A stretch of 64,000 bases of DNA, from assembly GCA_014879445.1 (NCBI GenBank), contig JACSSC010000039.1, positions 62,001-126,000 on the forward strand, given 5' to 3'. Of this stretch, positions 53,243 through 60,221 are shown piece by piece. Each line of letters begins with the position of its first letter. The first letter of the stretch is position 1. This DNA comes from Candidatus Competibacteraceae bacterium. Its GTDB lineage: Bacteria > Bacteroidota > Bacteroidia > CAIKAF01. Made by a program: the position numbers and the translations under genes. Below the pieces are notes generated by a model. It was not told the DNA's origin. It was given only the letters and a program-made list of their open reading frames with translations, and did no database searches.

Positions 53243-54118
53243 TTATTTTTTTACAAACATCCCTTTCAGGGTATCGCCTTTCTTGAATAATGTTAGGATA
53301 CCATTCGCTGTATCTTTTAGCATTCGCATATACCATTTATTTTCGGCCATTTGTCTGATTTTTTCATCATCACTTTCTCTGCTAACAGGTTTAGCTGAGG
53401 CAATATGATGACTGATTTTAATTCGGCTGATGCTGATGCCGGTTGTTTGCAAATGCATGACGTCAAATCCATGTTTCTGAAACAAAAACCGGAGCGTGCG
53501 TGGTGTATAATAGCAAAGATGCTCGGGATAAGTTACAACATTCCATTTGTTGCCAGTAATAATTCGGCTCAGCGAATTGAAGTTGGGTGTGGTAATATAC
53601 ACCAAACCGCCTGCTCTGAGCAGCGTAGCAAAGTGCTGTATATCTGTATGAGGGTTATTGATATGTTCAATCACCTCAAAAGAGGTAATCACATCAAAAG
53701 ATTGTGGATTGTAAAGATTAGGATTCAGCGGCCCTTGCTTCATAGATATACCTTTTTGGGTACAAATTTCCATAGCGCGATCTGTAAATTCGGTACCATG
53801 CACCTCCCATCCGCGTTTTGCTGCTTCTTCCAAAAAATATCCGATACCACAACCGACATCCAATATTTTTCCGGTTTTTCTGAACGGTTCAAAACGATCG
53901 AGTAGCTCATGATAGCGTTTTATGGTAATCGGGCTTAAAAAATCGTTTCGGCCATATCCCTGATAGTGCTTCATTAAGGTAGATTCGTCGGGAATAAGTC
54001 GTGCAAAAATAAAAGAGCAAGCTTTGCATCGAGCCAAGTGCGCTCTTTCCCATCCTTTGATATCAACAGGATGTGGATGATTACATAACGGACAATATGT
54101 AAATGAATGAGAATGCAT
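53243..54118 (-). CDS. SAM-dependent methyltransferase with N-terminal zinc ribbon
   Basis: This 291-residue protein begins with a four-Cys zinc-ribbon-like motif (YCPLCNHPHP and RCKACSFIF). A class I methyltransferase domain follows, with KILDVGCGIGYFLEEAAKRGWEVHGTEF near residue 84 and SFEVIEHINNP near 147. This Methyltransf_23 type with a Cys ribbon is common in surface-polysaccharide clusters, where it methylates sugars or lipids. It lies 5 bases after the polytopic membrane protein gene and is the last gene of the polysaccharide block. The C-terminus is basic. The substrate cannot be told. Confidence 0.85.
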   Translation of the reverse strand: MHSHSFTYCPLCNHPHPVDIKGWERAHLARCKACSFIFARLIPDESTLMKHYQGYGRNDFLSPITIKRYHELLDRFEPFRKTGKILDVGCGIGYFLEEAAKRGWEVHGTEFTDRAMEICTQKGISMKQGPLNPNLYNPQSFDVITSFEVIEHINNPHTDIQHFATLLRAGGLVYITTPNFNSLSRIITGNKWNVVTYPEHLCYYTPRTLRFLFQKHGFDVMHLQTTGISISRIKISHHIASAKPVSRESDDEKIRQMAENKWYMRMLKDTANGILTLFKKGDTLKGMFVKK

Positions 54119-54123
54119 GAATA

Positions 54124-55500
54124 TTAGTGAAAGTATTGCGGCTGAATATTAGCTTGCTTTTTCTTAATTACTATATGGTTGAGTATCATAAAGAAAATGA
54201 TAAAAAAAGGCAGCATTTGTATTTTGTAACGCACCAAAGCACCAAAGTTGGCAGTAGTTAGACCAATGATAAATGCAATAAGAATGCTGAATATAAGGCA
54301 AAAGCTGAGAATCGGATTGCGGAACGGTTCTGTGAACAATCGAAAGCGCAATTTGGCTAACGAATACAAAGTAAAAAGTAATAAAGCCAGATTTTCCAGC
54401 CCTGAGATTAATACAACCGGGCTTCGGGCTTCCCATATATAAGGCCTGAACAATCCGGCATTGATGGCTGCCGGTGCTTTTTTCAAAATGCCGGGTATGG
54501 TAGGTTCGAAAGTTCCGATATTGAAATTGTTTTTTCCGTATGCATCTTCGCGAAGCAAATCTTGCTGAATGATGCTGGCTTGATTTAGTACCCTGTCGGC
54601 ACTGTAATATCCTAAATTAGTAGAAGACCTGATATATACAACTAACATAAGCATAACCATGATAGACAACGCTAAAGGAAGCGCCATGATGCGAAAAAAC
54701 CAGATGCGAATACGCTGCACGCGTTCAAAAGTAAACCAAATAATGAGGCCGGGCATGAGTGCCAAAAACAAATAGGGTTTGATGCGAAGTAGCAGTAATG
54801 AAAATAAAATCATCCACATGATAGTAGAAAAACTGCCGCTTCTTTCCATAAATATACGATGAGCATATACAATAACTAAACTGATACTAAAGATAGAAAT
54901 GGTATCTTTCATAATGCCCGAACCCCAAAAGAAAAATGAAGGTGTGTAGAATAAAGCCCAGGCAAACTGCTTGTATAAGTCAGGAAATAATTGAACGAAC
55001 AGATTGTATAATCGCCATATTCCAAAATAACTAAAAAATGACATCAGGATGGTAGAAGTAAGAAAATTACCACCGGTAAGAATGGCAAGCACACTGGCTA
55101 TACGAATAACATTGAAGTTTTCGGTTTTAGTTATCAGATGATAGGGAGGCCAGTAAGTGTGATTGTTGAAATAGGAAAAATATTTTTCGGGTGTAATTTT
55201 AAAAATCATAAGTTCGAAAAAGCGTTCAGGATTATAGTAAAACAGGTTTTTCATGCAGGTCGCACCCGAATAATAATCAATCGTGTCGCCTCCTTTATAA
55301 TAGTATAGATACACCATACCGAATGCCACTCCGCCAAAAATCTTAACGAATAATCCTTTGGCAAAGTAGGAATAGTGAATAAGCGATTCTTTTTTTTGCG
55401 ATTGAATAATCAATCCATATATCATTAAAAGAATAATAATAATACCTGAGAGGGCATAATCAATGGGCGCCAGTGAGAGAAAATAATATTCTTTAGCCAT
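54124..55500 (-). CDS. Polytopic membrane protein, possible polysaccharide polymerase
   Basis: This 458-residue protein has about ten to twelve predicted membrane helices spread along its whole length. It has a soluble loop around residues 290-345 (STNLGYYSADRVLNQASIIQQDLL and onward). This form, and its place in a surface-polysaccharide cluster, fits a Wzy-like repeat-unit polymerase or a membrane glycosyltransferase. I see no clear family motif. A TATCTTTA sequence on the minus strand at 55537-55544, about 40 bases upstream, is a one-mismatch promoter box. The methyltransferase gene follows 5 bases later. Confidence 0.55.
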   Translation of the reverse strand: MAKEYYFLSLAPIDYALSGIIIILLMIYGLIIQSQKKESLIHYSYFAKGLFVKIFGGVAFGMVYLYYYKGGDTIDYYSGATCMKNLFYYNPERFFELMIFKITPEKYFSYFNNHTYWPPYHLITKTENFNVIRIASVLAILTGGNFLTSTILMSFFSYFGIWRLYNLFVQLFPDLYKQFAWALFYTPSFFFWGSGIMKDTISIFSISLVIVYAHRIFMERSGSFSTIMWMILFSLLLLRIKPYLFLALMPGLIIWFTFERVQRIRIWFFRIMALPLALSIMVMLMLVVYIRSSTNLGYYSADRVLNQASIIQQDLLREDAYGKNNFNIGTFEPTIPGILKKAPAAINAGLFRPYIWEARSPVVLISGLENLALLLFTLYSLAKLRFRLFTEPFRNPILSFCLIFSILIAFIIGLTTANFGALVRYKIQMLPFFIIFFMILNHIVIKKKQANIQPQYFH

Positions 55501-55551
55501 CCATTTAGTTTCTGTTAAACGCTTTCATTGGTTACATAAAGATAATGGATG

Positions 55552-56670
55552 TTACGATATTTTTTTTAATTTACGGTAGGTTTTGTAAAGAAATTCTAAG
55601 AATCGCTGATTGTTTGGATAATCTTGATGTGATAGAGGGGGGGCGGACATGATTTTATTTAAGTCATCTTCAGAAATATCTAATTTTTTGCAGATATATG
55701 CTTTATCAGCGGAGGCCCGTTCTGAATCATAGATGGGTTTGGAAAGTTCATTTAAAGCTTGTTCACGACTAATTTTTCCATTACAAATTTGTGTAGAAAG
55801 CGTAGCCCTGCGGTAGTCAATGTTGAATTTATTCGGAAGAATATAAGATTGAACAAAACGCGTATAAATAGATTCGTAATGTTTGCCACCGTAATATTGC
55901 CAGCCGAGTTGATCTATCAAAAGTTTCATGGCTTTTTCTTTATCATAATCCACAAGGTTCAGCAGATAAATGATACGAATTCGTTTGAAATATTTATAAT
56001 ACAACTCTTGTAAAAATCCAAAGAGCGGAATACGTATGCGTTTGGATTTGCCATATTTACGTTGAATGGATTTGATATATCGCAAATCTTTGGCATCATA
56101 ATGCCAACTTTTAGGCAAAATTCCTTCGGTGGCGAAGTTGCCACCACTGATGATGTATTTCACACCGTATCGAGCGGCGACCTGATGCATTGCACCCAAA
56201 ATAGCAATGTCGGTAGGCGTTTCGAGTTCGGGTACTGATGCCTTGAGAAAGGAGAGTTGCAGGTCGCGAAAACTTTCCCAATCCAAAACAAAGCTCTCAT
56301 AATCAAAGCCCAGTTTTTCAACGATGTTGCGTATGTTCTTTACAGAGATGTCGGAGTTCCATCCATTGTCCATGTGCACACTTAATACACGCAATCCGGC
56401 CTCTTTGCAAACATAAGCAGCATAGCAGCTGTCAACGCCACCACTGATTCCAAGCACACAATCGTATTGCGCATTTTGGGATGTTGATTTGATTTCATGC
56501 ACCAATGCCAAAAATTGTTTGTTGCTTTCCTCGCCTCTGTATGTGCGGTGTGACGTGTTCTGAAAATAGTCGGTGCAATGATTGCAATAGCCATTTTCGT
56601 CAAAAGTGATGAAAGCATCGCTGGTATCCATCACACATCTTCTGCATTGTTGATAAGGATGTCGGGTCAT
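55552..56670 (-). CDS. N-acetyl sugar amidotransferase (WbuX/WbpG/PseA family)
   Basis: This 372-residue enzyme converts an N-acetyl sugar to an acetamidino sugar during O-antigen or capsule synthesis, using ammonia from a glutaminase partner. The N-terminus has a Cys pattern typical of the family (CRRCVMDTSDAFITFDENGYCNHC; key residues CxxC and CxxC). The PP-loop ATP site CVLGISGGVDSCYAAYV lies near residue 66, and IISGGNFATEGILPKSWHY near 173. It is upstream of the membrane protein gene and downstream of the HisF-like gene, matching the WbuX-WbuZ pair. No HisH-like glutaminase gene (WbuY) is seen beside it. Confidence 0.88.
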   Translation of the reverse strand: MTRHPYQQCRRCVMDTSDAFITFDENGYCNHCTDYFQNTSHRTYRGEESNKQFLALVHEIKSTSQNAQYDCVLGISGGVDSCYAAYVCKEAGLRVLSVHMDNGWNSDISVKNIRNIVEKLGFDYESFVLDWESFRDLQLSFLKASVPELETPTDIAILGAMHQVAARYGVKYIISGGNFATEGILPKSWHYDAKDLRYIKSIQRKYGKSKRIRIPLFGFLQELYYKYFKRIRIIYLLNLVDYDKEKAMKLLIDQLGWQYYGGKHYESIYTRFVQSYILPNKFNIDYRRATLSTQICNGKISREQALNELSKPIYDSERASADKAYICKKLDISEDDLNKIMSAPPLSHQDYPNNQRFLEFLYKTYRKLKKIS

Positions 56671-56737
56671 AAGGTTTAAATTTCTGCTTAATGAGAAATT
56701 TGCATAAAAGTAATGCGAAAAAAATAAATATGCATCA

Positions 56738-57490
56738 TTAGATAGAAAAAAGTGATCGTGTATTTGTGGGATAAGTAATCAGAACACCATTTCCTTTTAA
56801 GACGAATAAACTACCGGCGGCCAAACCATTTACGGGCACCTGATGGTAAGTATCAATCAGGTGATGGATAGTACCCGCTCCGCCTAGTGCCACAATGGGT
56901 GTTTGAACGGATAGAGCAACCGACTGAAGGAGTGACAGGTCGTATCCGGTTCGCATTCCGTCTCTGGTTACGGATTGAATGATGATTTCTCCTGCACCCA
57001 TAGATTCGATGAGTTGTGCGTATTGAACAGGGTCTTGTGGTATGATCTTGTTTGCATTCAGATAGCAAACTTTTTGCTTCCCACTCCAAGTTTGTTTCAC
57101 ATCCATGCAAACCACGATGGATGATGAACCGTATGTTTCGGTGCAAGCTCTGATAAATTCAGGATTCGTTGCGGCTTCTTTACCAATCACTACTTTCTCT
57201 GCGCCTGCCTGCAGGAGGGATTTGATGGCTGAGATTGAGTTAATCCCTCCGCCAACAGCAAAAGGCATACGAGCTTCTTCACCTACTTTTTTTACAAATT
57301 GAGGCGAAATGCTTCGCTTTTCCCTGCTGGCATCTATATCAAGAAATACCAATTCGTCGGCCATTAGTTCATTAAATATGTGCACTGCGTTGATGGGGTC
57401 GCCGATATAAATTGATTTTCCGAATTGCTTGGTTTTTACAAGCGCTTGTTTTTTTAGCAGCAATACCGGAATGATGCGTGGCCTGTACAT
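56738..57490 (-). CDS. wbuZ: HisF-like glycosyl amidation protein WbuZ
   Basis: This 250-residue (beta/alpha)8-barrel resembles the HisF cyclase subunit of imidazole glycerol phosphate synthase. Motifs are MYRPRIIPVLLLKK, DELVFLDIDASREKRSIS (residues about 45-62), MPFAVGGGINSISAIKSLLQAGAEKVVIG and IVALGGAGTIHHLID. True HisF begins with a conserved KRIIPCLDV segment and uses two catalytic Asp. Here the first segment reads IPVLLL, so the first Asp is missing. This, with the neighbouring sugar amidotransferase, identifies WbuZ rather than histidine synthesis. It is thought to channel ammonia with a HisH-like partner. A TATCTTTG box lies 18 bases upstream. Confidence 0.85.
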   Translation of the reverse strand: MYRPRIIPVLLLKKQALVKTKQFGKSIYIGDPINAVHIFNELMADELVFLDIDASREKRSISPQFVKKVGEEARMPFAVGGGINSISAIKSLLQAGAEKVVIGKEAATNPEFIRACTETYGSSSIVVCMDVKQTWSGKQKVCYLNANKIIPQDPVQYAQLIESMGAGEIIIQSVTRDGMRTGYDLSLLQSVALSVQTPIVALGGAGTIHHLIDTYHQVPVNGLAAGSLFVLKGNGVLITYPTNTRSLFSI

Positions 57491-57508
57491 GGTTTTTTGA
57501 TATGATTA

Positions 57509-57516
57509 CAAAGATA
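57509..57516 (-). promoter_or_regulatory. -7 promoter box for the polysaccharide operon
   Basis: CAAAGATA on the plus strand reads TATCTTTG on the minus strand, 18 bases upstream of wbuZ. It is a full TAnnTTTG match. Confidence 0.55.
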
Positions 57517-57539
57517 AGCGGATGAAATGAATATCGCAG

Positions 57540-58805
57540 TTAGATACTATCTAATGTATGTATAATGGCATCATATACTTGGTCTAATTCATCGTCTGTG
57601 ATACAATAGGGAGGCAAAATATACAGCACGTTTCCTAATGGTCGCATAAGCACTCCTTGATTCATCATCTTGTCGTAAAGCAAATCTTTGATAGGGTGTG
57701 TGTAAAAATATCCGTCATGTGGTGTACTTACATCAAAGGCAAGAATGACTCCTTTTTGTCGAGCATCCTTCACATTTCGGTGTTTAGAAATTCGTGGTAG
57801 GAACATTTGGTGTCGTGCTTCAATATGACGTATTTTCTCCTTCGTTTCGGGCATTAGAAGTAAGTCCAAACTAGCCAAAGCGGCTGTGCATGAAAGCGGA
57901 TTGGCTGTAAACGAATGTCCGTGATAGAATGTATGTGAAGGTAATGTTGAACGAAAAACGGCAGCTATTTTTTCGGTATAGCTTGTTACACCTAAAGGGA
58001 AGTAGCCACCGGTCAATCCTTTTGATAAAACAATAAAATCTGGGTTATGTATGAGTTGATGCACGGCAAACAGTGTTCCTGTGCGATAAAATCCTGTCAT
58101 TACTTCATCGGCAATGGTAAGTACACCATGCGACTGGCAGAGTGATAGAATATGGTCAAGTTGTGCTGCATCATACATACGCATACCACCAGCACCTTGC
58201 ACCAATGGCTCAAAAATAAAAGCAGCTACTGTTTGTGATTCGAGAATATTGCGGAGTTGATAAAAGTCGGTTTCGGGAGGTAAGTCAATGTATTCAACAT
58301 AAAAAAGATGTTCATTGAATGCTTGTGTAAACACATCTCTTTCACTTACCGACATAGCGCCAAAGGTATCACCGTGATACCCGTTTTTGAAGGCCAAAAT
58401 TTTTGTGCGTCGTTCACCCAGATTTGACCAATACTGTATGCTCATTTTAAGCGCTACTTCGATGGCTGTACTTCCATTATCGGAAAAGAAAATTTGGGAG
58501 TATGGCTTACCTAAATGCTCAATTAATTTTTCGGCCAAATTTACGGCAGGGGCATGGGTAAATCCGGCAAAAATAACGTGTTCGAGTTCTTCCATCTGCT
58601 GTGCAATGCGTTTGTTGATATAGGGATTTGAATGTCCATGCAGATTTACCCACCACGAACCGATTGCGTCTATGTAGCTCTTGCCTTGGTCGTCATATAA
58701 CTGTGTGCCTTTTCCTCCCGTTAGTGCAATATTATGCTTGTCATGACGGTATGGACTGAAAGGATGTAAAATGTATCTATGGTCTTTTTCGTGCAAACTA
58801 CTCAT
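57540..58805 (-). CDS. bioA: Adenosylmethionine-8-amino-7-oxononanoate aminotransferase BioA
   Basis: BioA makes 7,8-diaminopelargonate in biotin synthesis, with PLP and S-adenosylmethionine as amino donor. This 421-residue class III aminotransferase has the BioA marker SYIDAIGSWWVNLHGHSNPYIN (SWW and HGH, about residues 44-65). It also has FFSDNGSTAIEVALKMS (about 108), LTIADEVMTGFYRTGTLFA with the PLP Asp (about 232) and VLSKGLTGGYFPLG with the PLP Lys (about 260). No other biotin gene is in the window. It is transcribed away from the class III aminotransferase gene at 58876. Confidence 0.92.
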   Translation of the reverse strand: MSSLHEKDHRYILHPFSPYRHDKHNIALTGGKGTQLYDDQGKSYIDAIGSWWVNLHGHSNPYINKRIAQQMEELEHVIFAGFTHAPAVNLAEKLIEHLGKPYSQIFFSDNGSTAIEVALKMSIQYWSNLGERRTKILAFKNGYHGDTFGAMSVSERDVFTQAFNEHLFYVEYIDLPPETDFYQLRNILESQTVAAFIFEPLVQGAGGMRMYDAAQLDHILSLCQSHGVLTIADEVMTGFYRTGTLFAVHQLIHNPDFIVLSKGLTGGYFPLGVTSYTEKIAAVFRSTLPSHTFYHGHSFTANPLSCTAALASLDLLLMPETKEKIRHIEARHQMFLPRISKHRNVKDARQKGVILAFDVSTPHDGYFYTHPIKDLLYDKMMNQGVLMRPLGNVLYILPPYCITDDELDQVYDAIIHTLDSI

Positions 58806-58875
58806 ACTGCAAAGGTCGGATATTTTCTCTAATGCAAATTCACGTAAAATAATGTATGTTTTGTTATTTTGCAGA

Positions 58876-60066
58876 ATGATTTCACTTCGTACACTTTTTT
58901 TATCCCATCAGGCACAAACCAGTGCGGCGCCCATGATGCTTGAGATTGTCAAAGCCCGTGGTATTATGCTCACGGATTACAAACGCAAGCGCTATATGGA
59001 TTTAATTTCGGGTATTGCCGTGAGCAATCTCGGACATGGATATGCGTCTGTTAATCGAGCAATTCAGAAACAGTTGCGACAATACACTCACCTGATGGTG
59101 TATGGAGAACTCATTCAGTCGCCTCAAGTGCGTTTGGCCGAGCTACTTTGCTCTCAGTTGCCTTCTGCACTACAGTCGGTTTTTTATGTGAATAGTGGTA
59201 GTGAAGCCATTGAGGGTGCGTTGAAGTTGAGCAAACGTATTACCGGTCGCAGAGAAGTAGTTGCTTTTTCCCATGCATATCATGGTAGTACGCATGGCGC
59301 TTTAAGTATTCAGGGTGACGAGTTTTTTAAGCAGGCCTTTCGTCCTTTGGTGCCTGGCCATCGGATGTTACAATATAATCATTGTGATGATTTGGAGCAA
59401 ATAACTGACCATACGGCCTGCGTGGTGGTTGAACCGATACAGGGCGAGGCCGGTTGTTTGCCGGCTGATGCAGATTGGCTCAGCGCTCTGCGAAAACGAT
59501 GTACTCAAACTGGTGCATTGTTGATTTTTGATGAAGTACAGACCGGATACGGAAGAACCGGCACTTTGTTTTCTTTTCAGCATTATGGCGTAATACCTGA
59601 TATTTTAGTGCTGGCTAAAGGATTTGGAGGAGGATTGCCTCTTGGTGCTTTTATCAGCTCACAGGCGAATATGCTTGCATTAACTCAAAATCCCGTATTG
59701 GGCCATATCACCACTTTTGGAGGGCATCCGCTTAGTTGTTCGGCATCCTTGCAAACTTTAAAGGAATTACTATTTTCATCATACATACATGATGTTTCCG
59801 AAAAAGAACAATTGTTCAGAAATGAGCTTCAACATTCAGCAATATTGAGTATTACAGGTAAGGGCTTGATGCTGGCTGTTGAATTTGAAAGTGCTGCATT
59901 GAATATGCGAGTTATTGAGCGCTGTATTCAAAACGGTATCATTACCGATTGGTTTTTGTTTAATGATAGGAAAATGAGAATAACACCTCCTTTAATCATT
60001 TCAAAAAAACAAATTATACAAGCCTGTAAAAAAATAAAGAAGAGTATTGAGGAAGCGTTGTGTTAA
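58876..60066 (+). CDS. Class III aminotransferase (aspartate aminotransferase family)
   Basis: This 396-residue PLP enzyme of class III resembles acetylornithine or 4-aminobutyrate aminotransferases. Motifs are RYMDLISGIAVSNLGHGYASVN (about residue 37), FYVNSGSEAIEGALKLSKR (about 100), LLIFDEVQTGYGRTGTLFSF with the PLP Asp (about 214-233) and VLAKGFGGGLPLGAFI with the Schiff-base Lys (about 248). The start at 58876 is chosen because residues before it (from 58771) overlap the divergent bioA gene and do not resemble the family. The amino donor and acceptor cannot be set from sequence. bioA is head-to-head, 70 bases away. Confidence 0.85.
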   Translation: MISLRTLFLSHQAQTSAAPMMLEIVKARGIMLTDYKRKRYMDLISGIAVSNLGHGYASVNRAIQKQLRQYTHLMVYGELIQSPQVRLAELLCSQLPSALQSVFYVNSGSEAIEGALKLSKRITGRREVVAFSHAYHGSTHGALSIQGDEFFKQAFRPLVPGHRMLQYNHCDDLEQITDHTACVVVEPIQGEAGCLPADADWLSALRKRCTQTGALLIFDEVQTGYGRTGTLFSFQHYGVIPDILVLAKGFGGGLPLGAFISSQANMLALTQNPVLGHITTFGGHPLSCSASLQTLKELLFSSYIHDVSEKEQLFRNELQHSAILSITGKGLMLAVEFESAALNMRVIERCIQNGIITDWFLFNDRKMRITPPLIISKKQIIQACKKIKKSIEEALC

Positions 60067-60084
60067 GCTGAATTTGGTATATAC

Positions 60085-60122
60085 AAAAAAGTCGAAGAGA
60101 GGACCGAAGCCCTCTCCCCGAC
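60085..60122 (-). terminator. Strong Rho-independent terminator with UUCG loop
   Basis: Read on the minus strand, GUCGGGGAGAGGGC pairs with GUCCUCUCUUCGAC, with a few G-U pairs, around UUCG. Six U follow. It would also stop minus-strand transcripts from clpB. Confidence 0.8.
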
Positions 60123-60158
60123 AACCAACCTACTATGAAAAAAACTAATTACGTTTTC
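60085..60158 (-). ncRNA. Probable short RNA gene with UUCG terminator
   Basis: A complete minus-strand transcription unit of about 74 bases fits between two convergent genes. A TATATTTG -7 box at 60172-60165 comes first. About 35 bases of leader follow, including AGTTTTTTTCATAGTAGG and TTGGTT. A 14-bp stem then closes on a UUCG tetraloop (60122-60091), and a six-U tail ends it (60090-60085). No protein of any length is encoded in the transcript. It could be a Bacteroidota intergenic small RNA of the kind in Rfam (for example Flavo-1), but I cannot confirm the family. Alternatively, the hairpin is only the terminator for clpB-side transcription. Confidence 0.5.
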
Positions 60159-60164
60159 GTTTTG

Positions 60165-60172
60165 CAAATATA
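60165..60172 (-). promoter_or_regulatory. -7 promoter box for the short RNA
   Basis: CAAATATA on the plus strand reads TATATTTG on the minus strand. It lies about 43 bases from the start of the terminator hairpin, and no protein gene follows it. Confidence 0.5.
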
Positions 60173-60221
60173 TCAGGGTAACATCTGAAACAAAAATTTG
60201 TTGTACACGCTTAACACTTTT

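Noticed and set aside
56738..57490. HisF of histidine synthesis
   Set aside because: The N-terminal Asp segment of HisF is missing and the neighbour is a sugar amidotransferase, so WbuZ is the better call.
60135..60188. A 17-residue peptide frame starting MKKTNYVFVLQ opposite the short RNA
   Set aside because: It is very short, has no plus-strand promoter, and the region is better explained by a minus-strand transcript with a terminator.
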